Positions 1 to 8,937 of a DNA stretch of 64,000 nt are shown piece after piece. Every line of letters starts with the position of its first letter. Position 1 is the first letter of the stretch. The translations under genes were made by a program, and so were the position numbers. Under the pieces are notes generated by a model that saw only the letters and a program-made list of their open reading frames with translations, had not been told where the DNA came from and did not search any database. Source of the DNA: Nitrincola tibetensis (GTDB lineage: Bacteria > Pseudomonadota > Gammaproteobacteria > Pseudomonadales > Balneatricaceae); assembly GCF_003284585.1 (NCBI RefSeq), contig NZ_QKRX01000013.1:27131-91130 (forward strand), given 5' to 3'.

Positions 1-160
1 CGCACTTAGGGCAAACATTTAAGTTCTTATCCAACTCGGGCTTGTACAAAACCGAATCACACTTTGGGCATTTTTCCCACAATCCCTCTGGTACACTCGT
101 ACGTTTAGCTTCTGTACGTTTTACCAAAGAGGGTACTATTTTATCCAGCCAGCTGCTCAT
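1..160 (-). CDS. accD: Acetyl-CoA carboxylase carboxyltransferase subunit beta, N-terminal part (cut by window edge)
   Basis: Reading the minus strand from the ATG at 158-160 gives an open frame that starts [14 protein letters not shown] and runs off the window after 53 codons. It contains the [12 protein letters not shown] and NVCPKC segments, which are the two CxxC pairs of the AccD N-terminal zinc ribbon. AccD with AccA transfers carboxyl from carboxybiotin to acetyl-CoA, the first step of fatty acid synthesis. The position downstream of trpF is the usual gammaproteobacterial order. Only the N-terminus is visible; the catalytic crotonase-like domain lies outside the window. Confidence 0.95.
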   Translation of the reverse strand, partial: MSSWLDKIVPSLVKRTEAKRTSVPEGLWEKCPKCDSVLYKPELDKNLNVCPKC

Positions 161-195
161 TACATTAATCCAGATGAAAAAGTTGCATTATCAGA

Positions 196-369
196 TCAGG
201 CATCCATTGCCGTTCGCATGTCTGCAATTATCGCGCTTACCCTCGATGGGATCAACTCCGGACTATCGACCAAAGACGCAATTTGATTCACAAGTACGCT
301 TCCAACTATCACACCATCCGATACATTTGCGATGGTTCTTACCAAATCAGCATCACAGATGCCGATGCC
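196..369 (-). pseudogene. trpA: Remnant of tryptophan synthase alpha chain (C-terminal about 58 codons)
   Basis: On the minus strand the frame ending in TGA at 196-198 reads GIGICDADLVRTIANVSDG, then VIVGSVLVNQIASLV and finally ADMRTAMDA. This is the C-terminal end of TrpA, including the glycine-rich GVIVGS phosphate-binding strand and the typical RTAMD end. An in-frame stop lies immediately upstream (370-372), so the rest of trpA and all of trpB are gone. In relatives with this gene order trpB and trpA sit between trpF and accD. A five-codon ORF starting ATG at 391-393 (MTNLS then stop) could be the remains of the trpB start, but that is speculative. Confidence 0.85.
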
Positions 370-543
370 TCACACTTAAGACAAGTTGGTCATAAGACGA
401 ACTTGAATGATTTTAACAGTGACTTTTGCATATTCAGCACTAAAAATTGCCACTATTGTTTACAAACACATGATAAAGCCAGGCTGCTTTATCGTCATAA
501 TTTGTTACTCTCGAGTTTTTGACAAATGGCTCGGCCTATTTGA
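370..543. other. Non-coding spacer, probable trpBA deletion scar
   Basis: Between trpF and the trpA remnant I see only short reading frames with many stops and no recognisable protein. It most likely represents the junction left when trpB and most of trpA were deleted. Confidence 0.5.
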
Positions 544-1173
544 TCAAGTAATACTGACACGATTTACCTCGTGAATGAACTGCCTGACTTTCGAGACATC
601 TTTCAAACCTTTTGCTTTCTCGACCCCCCCGCTCACATCAACCGCGTAAGGCTTAATACGTAACACAGCATCCGCAATATTGTCAGGATCTAAACCACCC
701 GCTAAGATAATTTTGCCTGCTAGGCTAGCAGGAATTAAGCTCCAATCAAATCGCGCTCCCGTTCCTCCCGGTACACCAGTAACATAGGTATCTAACAATA
801 CGCCCTTAGTAACATCGGCGTAAGCTTCAACTTCGCCAACCAAGTCCATTTCATTATTAACACGTAGTGCTTTAATACTAGGTTTTGAAAACCCTTGACA
901 AAATACTGGAGGCTCATCACCGTGGAACTGCAAAAGATCAACTTGAGTGAGGTTTGCAATTCGTTCAATTTCGTTACGTGTCTCATTGACAAATAAAGCA
1001 ACACTGGTGACAAAAGCGGGTAGTTTTTTAATGATTTGAGCCGCTGCATTAGGCTCAATGTAACGCGGGCTTGGTCTATAAAAAACAAAACCGAGCGCAT
1101 CTGCACCCGCATCAACAGAAGCAAGGGCATCATCAAGATTGGTTATACCACAAATTTTCACTCTGGCGCGCAT
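544..1173 (-). CDS. trpF: Phosphoribosylanthranilate isomerase
   Basis: This 209-residue protein catalyses the Amadori rearrangement of N-(5-phosphoribosyl)anthranilate to CdRP in tryptophan synthesis in the cytoplasm. It is a single TIM barrel of normal family length. The N-terminal VKICGIT strand carries the catalytic cysteine (Cys8), the DALGFVFYRPSPRYI segment follows, QFHGDE is the mid-barrel motif, and GGLDPDNIADA plus AVDVSGGVE are the C-terminal phosphate-binding loops with the catalytic aspartate expected near D126-D134. The gene follows truA on the same strand with a 38 bp gap. It appears intact although the next pathway genes, trpB and trpA, are reduced to a remnant downstream. Confidence 0.96.
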   Translation of the reverse strand: MRARVKICGITNLDDALASVDAGADALGFVFYRPSPRYIEPNAAAQIIKKLPAFVTSVALFVNETRNEIERIANLTQVDLLQFHGDEPPVFCQGFSKPSIKALRVNNEMDLVGEVEAYADVTKGVLLDTYVTGVPGGTGARFDWSLIPASLAGKIILAGGLDPDNIADAVLRIKPYAVDVSGGVEKAKGLKDVSKVRQFIHEVNRVSIT

Positions 1174-1211
1174 GCAATACCTACTTCATCTGAAGGTCAA
1201 TTTAAAACTCG

Positions 1212-2051
1212 TTAATCCTGTAAGCCGAGAAAATATGGACCCAAGGGCATTCTCGGCAACTCGTGAGCCTCATCATAGTCAACATCAACAAAGTACAACC
1301 CGAAAGGAGGCGCCGTAACACCACCCTGCCGACGGTCTTTTGCATCTAAAACCTCTTTTGCCCAACTGACGGGTGCCTCTTGCGCACCGATTTTCATTAA
1401 AACACCTGCAATATTACGCACCATGTGATGCAAAAAAGCATTCGCTTTAATGTCAATGACAATCAAATTGTTCACCTGATGCAACACAATGTCTTGCACG
1501 GTTCTCACGGGACTCTTGGCTTGACATCCGACTGCACGATACGACGTAAAGTCGTGCTCACCTATCAGAAATTTTGATGCTTGACGCATCAACTCAACAT
1601 CTAGGGTCTTCCATGTCCAAGTCACACCCTTATGTAACAAACCGGGCTTCACTGGTGATGAATAGATGATGTAGCGATAGCGCCGAGCTTTTGCAGAAAA
1701 ACGTGCATGAAAATCTTGTGTAACAGGTGTTGCCCATAAGATAGCAATATCATCGGGCAGATACGTATTGGTCCCCATTATCCATGCGCGCTGATCACGC
1801 ACAGCATGAGTATCAAAGTGAATAATTTGACAGCTCGCACTCACGCCTGCATCTGTTCTTCCTGCGCAAATCACATTGACTGGATGATTCGCCACTTTTG
1901 CTAGGGCTTTTTCGACCTCACTTTGAATACATCGCACGGAGTCATGCTCTTGCTTTTGCCAACCGTGGTAAAGACCACCGGCGTATTCTACTGCTAAAGC
2001 ATAACGATAAGGGGCGGTGGAAACCGCCCCTTCTGGTATTACATCAGTCAT
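1212..2051 (-). CDS. truA: tRNA pseudouridine(38-40) synthase
   Basis: TruA converts uridines 38, 39 and 40 in the anticodon stem-loop of many tRNAs to pseudouridine. The 279-residue length is normal. The catalytic aspartate is Asp67 in the motif CAGRTDAGVSA. The HARFSAKARRYRY segment near residue 115 and NAFLHHMVRNIAGVL near 205 are the conserved tRNA-binding and core signatures. It lies 17 bp after fimV on the minus strand, the usual fimV-truA-trpF order. Confidence 0.97.
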   Translation of the reverse strand: MTDVIPEGAVSTAPYRYALAVEYAGGLYHGWQKQEHDSVRCIQSEVEKALAKVANHPVNVICAGRTDAGVSASCQIIHFDTHAVRDQRAWIMGTNTYLPDDIAILWATPVTQDFHARFSAKARRYRYIIYSSPVKPGLLHKGVTWTWKTLDVELMRQASKFLIGEHDFTSYRAVGCQAKSPVRTVQDIVLHQVNNLIVIDIKANAFLHHMVRNIAGVLMKIGAQEAPVSWAKEVLDAKDRRQGGVTAPPFGLYFVDVDYDEAHELPRMPLGPYFLGLQD

Positions 2052-2068
2052 AAAGCCATTCGTATATA

Positions 2069-4723
2069 TCAGGATAAAGAATTCAGCAGTTTCTCTGCTT
2101 CGGAACGCTGCCCTTCATTTCCCTCACGAGCGATTTCACTTAGAATTTCCCGCGCCCCTTCAGCATCATCCATTTCGATGTAGGCACGCGCCAAGTCCAA
2201 CTTAGTCTCATTCTCGTCGGCACCGTCCAGTAGGTTTAAATTATCAAGAAGATCGATTGCTTCTTCATAAGAGTCGGATTCATCAAGGGCTATATCATCA
2301 TCGGTACTTGCCAGAATATCGTCTAACTCATCATCCAAGCCCATCTCCAAATCATGAGCAATGTTTGCCGTTAATTCTTCTTCGGTTTTTTTACCCGGTG
2401 ATGATTTAGGCGTTTCTGCGTCTTCAGCCACTTCCTCAGTATCGTCTAATTCAAAAGCAAGGTCGTTTGCCAGCGCTTCTAAATCATCGTCCAAGGTTTC
2501 ATCTTCAGTAGCGTCAAAATCTGCTTCTGACAAGGAGAACTCAAGCTCATCCATACCATCGCCTTTCGACACTTCCTCTTCTTCATCTGCTTCTGCTTCC
2601 TGTGTATCGCTAGATGCTAAGTCACTAAAATCAAGCAAGTCTTCATCGTCAACATCAGGGTCTGCATCCGATACTCGCTCATCAAGCGGATCCCTTTGCA
2701 CAATATCGTCAATTGAAAACTCAAGATCAATATCGTCCTCTATAGAAGCATCAGGGGTGCTCTCATAAGTATCTAGTGCATCTGGCGCATCCGTAATGTC
2801 CATCAAATCGTCGAGATCCAACTCTTCAACAGTTTCATCATCAGCCTGCATTTCTGATTCGATGTCGTTAAAATCTAATTCATCAAAACCATCTGCATCC
2901 AGCTCATCTAGACCATCCGCATCCAGCTCATCTAAACCAGTCTCATTTAACTCATCAGCATCTAAAGTTTCTTCAGCTTCAGGTTCAGGTTCAACAACTG
3001 CTGATAGATCAAACTCCTCGTCAATGACTTTAACATCATCGACCGGTTCATCTTCAAGGCTTAAATCCAAGTCTAGATCCATATCAAGATCTAAATCTGC
3101 AAAATCGTTTGTATCAGCACCGGAGGTGTCTAACTCTTCAGAGGTAAACTCATTAGGTTCGTCTGCTGCAGCAAGCTCATCCTTTTGCTCTTCTTGTGCT
3201 TGAGCGACAGCAGCACCAGCAAGCGCTGCAGCAGCGGCGGCTGTTGCCACTTTGGGAATTGTATCCGAATCTGAAGCTTCCTCTTTGACGGCAACGTTGT
3301 ATTTGGAAGATTTAGAGGCCGCATTTTTACGGCGTCTGCCAACAAGTAAGGCCGCAATTGATGCCAACAAGGCTGCAATAGATATCGCTCCTATGCCATA
3401 AAGCATAAACAGCTTACCAGACTCTTCACGACCTTCAGGCGAAACGTTTTGCTCAACCAGGGCTTGCAAGGCAGCCAAGTCCTGATCTTTTAATTCAAAC
3501 ATTCGCTGCATTAAAGCCAACTGATCTTGAACAGATTCAAGCTGCTCGTTAAGGTCAATATTCTCACGTTCAAGCTTGTCTATCGTCTCAAGCGTGAACA
3601 TTAATTGCTGTTCAATTTCTCCACTGCGCTGTAGGAGACCATCAACACTTGGGGAGGTTGCATCAGGCACCTGAGCAACAGTTCGCTCTTGATCACCTGC
3701 AACAGCAGGCTGATCAGACGTTATACGTTGATCTAGGTCTGGAGTAACAATGCGCAATTCTGCCTCTACTGGCGGCACAACTGGCTGAGCTTGGGCAACC
3801 TCAGATTCTACTCGTTCCGTCGCTTCGACTGGCGCAACGGGTTCAGACGGTGCTTCTGTTGCCGCCACTTGCGACACAGACTCGACTGGAGCCGTTGTAC
3901 GACCGCGCAGACGCCACAAGTCATTCTGCCTTGCCACTTCAAGTGATGCTTCACGCGATGTTAACGAACTCACTTCGGCAGCTGTCGGAATTGACATCAC
4001 AGTGCCAGCCGACATCATGTTGATATTACCAGTCGGGAAGGCTTGCGGATTCTTACGCTGGATGGCCAACATCATCTGGTCAGTCGAAATCGATGCATCT
4101 GCTTTAAAGCGGTTAGCCAAAACCCAAAGGGTATCGCCTCTTTGCACCTGAATCTGACTAGGGTCAGCGGGACGTGTCGTCGGAACTGGAGATGAAGCAG
4201 GTGCTGGCGTATCGGCTAAAGGTGCAGGCAGCGGCTGAACCGGACGCGCTGGTTGAGCCGGAGTAACAGCAACAGATGGCGATGTAGAAGCCGCTGGCTG
4301 AACGCTGCGAGCTACGGGTGCTGGATCAAATGCCGGAGGATCCAGCAATACTGTATATTCTCTGACTAAGCGCCCACTTGGCCAGTTAACCTCTAACAAA
4401 AAGTTGAGAAAAGGCTCTCTGACTGGGTCGTTAGACGTCAAGCGTATGACACCCGTTCCATCAGGGGAAGCATACACTTGAAATCGAATATTATTGATAA
4501 TGCCTGAGCGATTTAATCCAGCTAAAGAAAAATCATCTGCATTTGCCATTTTGGGTTGGATTTGCAATGGCGACAGATCATTCAACTGCATTAACCGTAT
4601 CTCTGCATTCAGAGGCTCGTTTAAGGCGGATTTGATATTGATCTCGCCAAGTCCCAACGCGTGGGCATTCGGCATCCCAAGTACCCCGGCAACAGCGAGG
4701 CTTAAGGCAAGTTTTCGCAGCAT
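2069..4723 (-). CDS. fimV: FimV-family inner-membrane peptidoglycan-binding hub protein
   Basis: The 884-residue protein has a signal peptide (residues 1-22, ending AHA), a FimV N-terminal domain (about 23-130), a proline/alanine linker (about 133-187), a LysM peptidoglycan-binding domain (about 190-247), a coiled coil (about 365-425), one membrane segment (about 438-461) followed by RRRK, a long acidic cytoplasmic region (about 500-830) and the conserved TPR-like C-terminal domain (KLDLARAYIEMDDAEGA to the end). The acidic region contains tandem ELDADG-type repeats near residues 605-635. In Pseudomonas FimV supports type IV pilus assembly, twitching and polar localisation, including cAMP signalling. 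No pilus genes are beside it here, which is normal for fimV. The acidic stretch gives serine-rich spurious frames on the other strand. Confidence 0.93.
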   Translation of the reverse strand: MLRKLALSLAVAGVLGMPNAHALGLGEINIKSALNEPLNAEIRLMQLNDLSPLQIQPKMANADDFSLAGLNRSGIINNIRFQVYASPDGTGVIRLTSNDPVREPFLNFLLEVNWPSGRLVREYTVLLDPPAFDPAPVARSVQPAASTSPSVAVTPAQPARPVQPLPAPLADTPAPASSPVPTTRPADPSQIQVQRGDTLWVLANRFKADASISTDQMMLAIQRKNPQAFPTGNINMMSAGTVMSIPTAAEVSSLTSREASLEVARQNDLWRLRGRTTAPVESVSQVAATEAPSEPVAPVEATERVESEVAQAQPVVPPVEAELRIVTPDLDQRITSDQPAVAGDQERTVAQVPDATSPSVDGLLQRSGEIEQQLMFTLETIDKLERENIDLNEQLESVQDQLALMQRMFELKDQDLAALQALVEQNVSPEGREESGKLFMLYGIGAISIAALLASIAALLVGRRRKNAASKSSKYNVAVKEEASDSDTIPKVATAAAAAALAGAAVAQAQEEQKDELAAADEPNEFTSEELDTSGADTNDFADLDLDMDLDLDLSLEDEPVDDVKVIDEEFDLSAVVEPEPEAEETLDADELNETGLDELDADGLDELDADGFDELDFNDIESEMQADDETVEELDLDDLMDITDAPDALDTYESTPDASIEDDIDLEFSIDDIVQRDPLDERVSDADPDVDDEDLLDFSDLASSDTQEAEADEEEEVSKGDGMDELEFSLSEADFDATEDETLDDDLEALANDLAFELDDTEEVAEDAETPKSSPGKKTEEELTANIAHDLEMGLDDELDDILASTDDDIALDESDSYEEAIDLLDNLNLLDGADENETKLDLARAYIEMDDAEGAREILSEIAREGNEGQRSEAEKLLNSLS

Positions 4724-4814
4724 CTGATTTCCCTCATGATCCGCAACTCGTGTTTAAATATCAGAAAAAACAGAAAGTTGCATCCAAATTTATAGCTTAG
4801 TATTATTGAAAACC

Positions 4815-5819
4815 CTATCCACGGTCAAGCAGAGTAACGATTTCCTCTGCAATCTGCACGGCATTAAGGGCTCCACCCTTCCTTAAGTTATCTGTTACGG
4901 CACACAATGCAAACCCTGTAGCTGAGTTTGGCTCAATTCTTAAGCGCGAAACAAACACTCCATCCTGTCCAGCTGCATGCGTCACTGGCGAGTACAATTC
5001 ACTTTTAGAGAAAGTTAAATCAGGTACTTTGCCGAGTATTTCAGCGGCATCATCAAGATCAATTGGATGCTGACATTCAGCATGGACAACAACACATTGT
5101 CCATAAAACAATGGAACTTGCAGAGCACTAACCATAATCTCTAACTGATCATCATTTAGCAATGACTGAACTTGACTAACAAGACGCTGCTCTTCTAACG
5201 ACTCTCCGGAGGCCGACAAAGATCCTGCAGCAGGCAGAATATTGAAAGCAATTTGCTGACCAAAATATTCGCCCTCTGCAGGCCGACCATTTAGCAGCCG
5301 AGACGCCTCAAGCGCTAAGGCTTCCACTCCATCTCGCCCTGCCTCAGCCACTGAGTTAAGGCAGGTTAGATTCAAGCGTAAAACCTTGTATTTTTCATTC
5401 AAAGCAGACAAAGCCATAACTGTGACTATCGCCGCAGACGATGGGCTGACAATATACTCATGACACATTGTTGCCGCATCTTGATTGCCAACACTGGGAA
5501 TCCAACAATGCGACAGGTCGGCATCATAACTTGGACACAAGTCGATAACCGTTACTTTTTCATTCAAAAGCTGTTGTAAATCCTGCTTTGTTAGGCCGTC
5601 AGGCTTGCAGTTAAACAAAACACCAACGCCCGCCAAATTGGTTTTCTCTAACGACCGAATACGCGTTGCATGTCCTTTAAACATGACACTACGCTCAGTG
5701 ATTTCTCCAACATCTGCAAGCCGAATATCGGTTACGGGAAAATTTCGATCTGCTAAGATTTCTAGCAAATTTTCACCCAGAAGAGTTGATGCCCCGACCA
5801 CTGCTACCGCTATACTCAT
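4815..5819 (-). CDS. usg: USG-1-like paralogue of aspartate-semialdehyde dehydrogenase, catalytic cysteine absent
   Basis: The 334-residue protein has the two-domain fold of semialdehyde dehydrogenases: an N-terminal NAD(P)-binding start VAVVGASTLLGENLLEIL and a dimerisation domain. Where true enzymes have the catalytic cysteine in an NPNCST-type motif, this protein reads VSPSSAAIV, with Ser128 at the cysteine position. That matches the USG-1 family, which sits beside asd, truA and fimV in gammaproteobacteria and is thought not to be an active dehydrogenase. The real asd is the next gene upstream. Its function is not known; inactivity is inferred from the missing cysteine. Confidence 0.9.
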   Translation of the reverse strand: MSIAVAVVGASTLLGENLLEILADRNFPVTDIRLADVGEITERSVMFKGHATRIRSLEKTNLAGVGVLFNCKPDGLTKQDLQQLLNEKVTVIDLCPSYDADLSHCWIPSVGNQDAATMCHEYIVSPSSAAIVTVMALSALNEKYKVLRLNLTCLNSVAEAGRDGVEALALEASRLLNGRPAEGEYFGQQIAFNILPAAGSLSASGESLEEQRLVSQVQSLLNDDQLEIMVSALQVPLFYGQCVVVHAECQHPIDLDDAAEILGKVPDLTFSKSELYSPVTHAAGQDGVFVSRLRIEPNSATGFALCAVTDNLRKGGALNAVQIAEEIVTLLDRG

Positions 5820-5929
5820 GAATACTTATAATCCTAAATTGCCGCAAAGACATAACGTTAATCTAATGTAATCAATCATAATTTACTATGATTATTACCT
5901 CAGAATGAAGATAAACGCTATAAACAAAG

Positions 5930-5950
5930 CAGCCCGAACAAATCGGGCTG
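5930..5950 (-). terminator. Hairpin terminator after asd
   Basis: An 8-bp perfect stem (CAGCCCGA/TCGGGCTG) with a 5-nt loop lies 27 bp past the asd stop. On the minus strand it is followed by a T-rich stretch (CTTTGTTTA). It probably ends the asd transcript before usg. Confidence 0.7.
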
Positions 5951-5976
5951 TAAATATGACACCTATTAATGGAGCA

Positions 5977-7092
5977 TTATGCCTGAATCAAGATCCGAAG
6001 CATACGTCGCAAAGGCTCTGCAGCACCCCACAACAACTGATCACCAACACTAAAGGCATTTAAATAGTCAGGTCCCATCTTCATCTTACGCAAACGGCCG
6101 ACTGGAATACTCAACGTGCCAGTCACTTTTGTCGGACTGAGTTCTTGCACTGTAATATCACGCTCGTTAGGAACAACTTTTACCCAATCGTTCGCCGAAG
6201 CAATCATGCTTTCAATTTCATCAAGTGGCACATCTTTTTTCAGCTTGATCGTAAAGCCTTGACTGTGGCAGCGCATTGCACCGATACGAACACAGGTACC
6301 ATCGATCGCTATCGGATTTTCCGAACGGCCAAGAATCTTGTTGGTTTCAACAAAGCCCTTCCATTCTTCTTTACTCTGCCCATCTGCAACCGCTTTATCA
6401 ATCCAAGGGATCAGAGAGCCTGCCAAAGGTGCACCAAAGTTATCAATTGCAAATTCCGGGCTGCGCATAGCCTGTGCGACTTGACGGTCAATTTCTAAAA
6501 TCGCTGATGCCGGGTTATCGAGTAGGGATTTAACAGAGGCATTTACCTGCCCCATTTGCGTAATTAGCTCGCGCATGTTTTGAGCACCGGCACCTGATGC
6601 GGCTTGATAGGTCATGGAACTAACCCATTCAACCAAGTTCTCTTTAAAAAGACCGCCAAGACCCATTAGCATCAACGAAACCGTGCAGTTACCACCTACG
6701 TAGGTTTTAACACCTTTTGACAACCCTGACTCAATAACATCAAGGTTGACTGGATCCAGAATAATAATGCTGTCTTGATCCATACGCAGAGTCGATGCCG
6801 CATCTATCCAGTACCCTTTCCAACCCGCTTCACGCAGTTTGCCATAGACCTCTAAGGTGTAATCCCCTCCTTGGCAGGAGATAATAGCGTCCATTTGCGC
6901 AAGTTCGTCAATATTGCGAGCATCTTTCAGTGCAGGGATGTCCTTGCCGATATCTGGGCCTGGTTTTCCTGCTTGAGATGTCGTAAAGAAAACAGGCTCG
7001 TCAATAAGATCGAAATCCCGCTCTTCAATCATTCTCTGCATCAGTACTGAACCGACCATACCACGCCAGCCAACAAACCCTACACGTCTCAT
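5977..7092 (-). CDS. asd: Aspartate-semialdehyde dehydrogenase
   Basis: Asd reduces aspartyl phosphate to aspartate semialdehyde with NADPH, the branch point to lysine/diaminopimelate, threonine and methionine. From the ATG at 7090-7092 the protein is 371 residues, close to the E. coli enzyme, and begins [20 protein letters not shown]. The catalytic cysteine is Cys136 in [15 protein letters not shown] 12 bp further upstream is in frame, but a GGGGG ribosome-binding run lies correctly before the ATG, so the ATG is preferred. It sits between leuB and the usg paralogue. Confidence 0.97.
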   Translation of the reverse strand: MRRVGFVGWRGMVGSVLMQRMIEERDFDLIDEPVFFTTSQAGKPGPDIGKDIPALKDARNIDELAQMDAIISCQGGDYTLEVYGKLREAGWKGYWIDAASTLRMDQDSIIILDPVNLDVIESGLSKGVKTYVGGNCTVSLMLMGLGGLFKENLVEWVSSMTYQAASGAGAQNMRELITQMGQVNASVKSLLDNPASAILEIDRQVAQAMRSPEFAIDNFGAPLAGSLIPWIDKAVADGQSKEEWKGFVETNKILGRSENPIAIDGTCVRIGAMRCHSQGFTIKLKKDVPLDEIESMIASANDWVKVVPNERDITVQELSPTKVTGTLSIPVGRLRKMKMGPDYLNAFSVGDQLLWGAAEPLRRMLRILIQA

Positions 7093-7134
7093 TCGTGCCC
7101 CCAACTAATAATAAAATTTAAATAACGCAAAAAG

Positions 7135-7153
7135 GCGGCAGACACTCTACCGC
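7135..7153 (-). terminator. Hairpin terminator between leuB and asd
   Basis: On the minus strand a 7-bp stem (GCGGTAG/CTGCCGC, one G-T pair) is followed by CTTTTTG, a typical intrinsic terminator. It separates the leuCDB transcript from asd. Confidence 0.65.
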
Positions 7154-7171
7154 TTACCTACTCAAGCATCT

Positions 7172-8254
7172 TTAGGCTTGCAGCGCTTTTACAACCGCCG
7201 CGCCCATTTCAGATGTGCTCACACGCACCATACCCTCTGACATGATATCAGCTGTGCGTAAGTTTTGATCCAACACCTGGCTAACCGCGGCCTCTATTTT
7301 GTCCGCAGCCGCTCCTTCTCCGAGAGAGTATCGTAACATCATAGCGGCAGAAAGGATGGTTGCCAACGGATTTGCGATTCCTTGGCCCGCTATATCCGGT
7401 GCTGATCCATGACAAGGCTCGTACATGCCTTTGTTGTTCGCATCTAGAGACGCGGATGGCAGCATACCAATCGAACCTGTCAGCATTGCAGCAGCATCGG
7501 ACAAAATATCACCAAACATATTGCCTGTAACCATAACATCAAACTGCTTAGGCGCTCTTACCAACTGCATAGCGGCGTTATCCACATACATATGGCTTAA
7601 TTCAACATCTGGGTATTCGGCTGAAAGTTCATTCATGACTTCACGCCAAAGTACAGTGACTTCTAGCACGTTTGCTTTATCGACAGAACACAGCTTTTTA
7701 TTGCGCGCTCGTGCGGCTTCAAAAGCAACACGCCCGATTCTACGAATTTCGTTTTCATCGTACACATACGTGTTGAAACCCTCACGAACACCACCTTCTT
7801 TCGTGCGATAGCCACGTGGTTGGCCAAAATAAATCCCGCCCGTTAACTCACGTACAATTAAGATATCCAATCCAGATACAACTTCTGGCTTTAACGTTGA
7901 TGCATGTGCGAGCTGTGGATAGAGTATTGCTGGGCGCAAATTACCAAATAATTGCAAATTAGAGCGAATACCCAAGAGGCCTTTTTCTGGACGAATCTGG
8001 AAGTCAGGGTTAGTATCCCACTTAGGCCCTCCGACGGCGCCTAGAAGAATTGCATCGGCTTTTTGAGCGGCGTCCAAAGTTTCAGCAGGCAATGGGACCC
8101 CAGTAGCATCAATAGCCGCCCCACCCACAAGCGCTTCAGATAAAACCAGCCCTAATGAAAACTGCTCATTAACGGTTTCCAAAACCTTACGTGCTTCTGC
8201 AACAATTTCTGGCCCTATGCCATCACCTGGTAAAATCAGTATCTGTTTAGACAT
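7172..8254 (-). CDS. leuB: 3-isopropylmalate dehydrogenase
   Basis: LeuB oxidatively decarboxylates 3-isopropylmalate with NAD to 2-oxoisocaproate in leucine synthesis. The 360-residue protein has the family start [17 protein letters not shown], the substrate arginines in [14 protein letters not shown], the [16 protein letters not shown] loop, and the metal/NAD motif [11 protein letters not shown] followed by [12 protein letters not shown]. It is the last gene of leuC-leuD-leuB, 33 bp after leuD. Confidence 0.97.
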   Translation of the reverse strand: MSKQILILPGDGIGPEIVAEARKVLETVNEQFSLGLVLSEALVGGAAIDATGVPLPAETLDAAQKADAILLGAVGGPKWDTNPDFQIRPEKGLLGIRSNLQLFGNLRPAILYPQLAHASTLKPEVVSGLDILIVRELTGGIYFGQPRGYRTKEGGVREGFNTYVYDENEIRRIGRVAFEAARARNKKLCSVDKANVLEVTVLWREVMNELSAEYPDVELSHMYVDNAAMQLVRAPKQFDVMVTGNMFGDILSDAAAMLTGSIGMLPSASLDANNKGMYEPCHGSAPDIAGQGIANPLATILSAAMMLRYSLGEGAAADKIEAAVSQVLDQNLRTADIMSEGMVRVSTSEMGAAVVKALQA

Positions 8255-8287
8255 GACGCGAAGAATCCTTTTATCTATCGTGAAAAA

Positions 8288-8926
8288 TTATGAAAACAAC
8301 CAAGGAGCCGTTTCTTTCCGCTTACTCTCATACTCGCGAATGGCGTTCGCATGCTCTAGAGTCAAGCCTATATCGTCCAATCCTTTCAGCAAGCAGTGCT
8401 TACGAAAGCCATCTATCTCAAACGCTAAAGCGGTTCCATCCTGTTTAATCACCTGTTGATTTTCGAGATCAATAGTGAGCTGATACCCTTCATTCGCTTC
8501 AACCTCAACGAAGAGTTGATCGACGTCTTTTTCGTCAAGAATGATTGGCAAGAGTCCATTCTTAAAACTGTTATTGAAAAAAATGTCTGCATAACTTGGT
8601 GCAATGATGGCTCGAATACCAAAATCCTCTAATGCCCAAGGCGCATGCTCACGACTTGATCCACAGCCAAAATTCTTACGCGCCAATAAAATACTGCAGC
8701 CTTGGTAGCGCGATTTATTTAAAACAAAATCTGGATTCAAAGGGCGTTGACTGCAATCCTGATCTGGTTGCCCTTCATCTAAATAGCGAAGTTCATCAAA
8801 TAAGTTTGGGCCAAATCCTGAGCGTTTAATTGACTTCAAAAACTGCTTCGGGATGATCATATCCGTGTCGACATTCGCACGATCTAAGGGTGCAACAATG
8901 CCTTGATGGGTTGTAAACTGTTTCAT
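8288..8926 (-). CDS. leuD: 3-isopropylmalate dehydratase small subunit
   Basis: LeuD is the swivel subunit of isopropylmalate isomerase, pairing with LeuC to convert 2- to 3-isopropylmalate. At 212 residues it is of normal length. Typical segments are [21 protein letters not shown] near the N-terminus and [21 protein letters not shown], the active-site loop. It lies 11 bp after leuC, so the subunits are co-expressed. Confidence 0.97.
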   Translation of the reverse strand: MKQFTTHQGIVAPLDRANVDTDMIIPKQFLKSIKRSGFGPNLFDELRYLDEGQPDQDCSQRPLNPDFVLNKSRYQGCSILLARKNFGCGSSREHAPWALEDFGIRAIIAPSYADIFFNNSFKNGLLPIILDEKDVDQLFVEVEANEGYQLTIDLENQQVIKQDGTALAFEIDGFRKHCLLKGLDDIGLTLEHANAIREYESKRKETAPWLFS

Positions 8927-8937
8927 ACTCGTGCTCC

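Noticed and set aside
42..395. Plus-strand open frame of 117 codons
   Set aside because: It is antisense to the accD start and the trpA remnant, both of which have clear protein similarity on the minus strand.
2361..3203. Two long serine-rich plus-strand frames
   Set aside because: They are the mirror of the acidic GAT/GAA-rich part of fimV; their composition is an artefact of the opposite strand.
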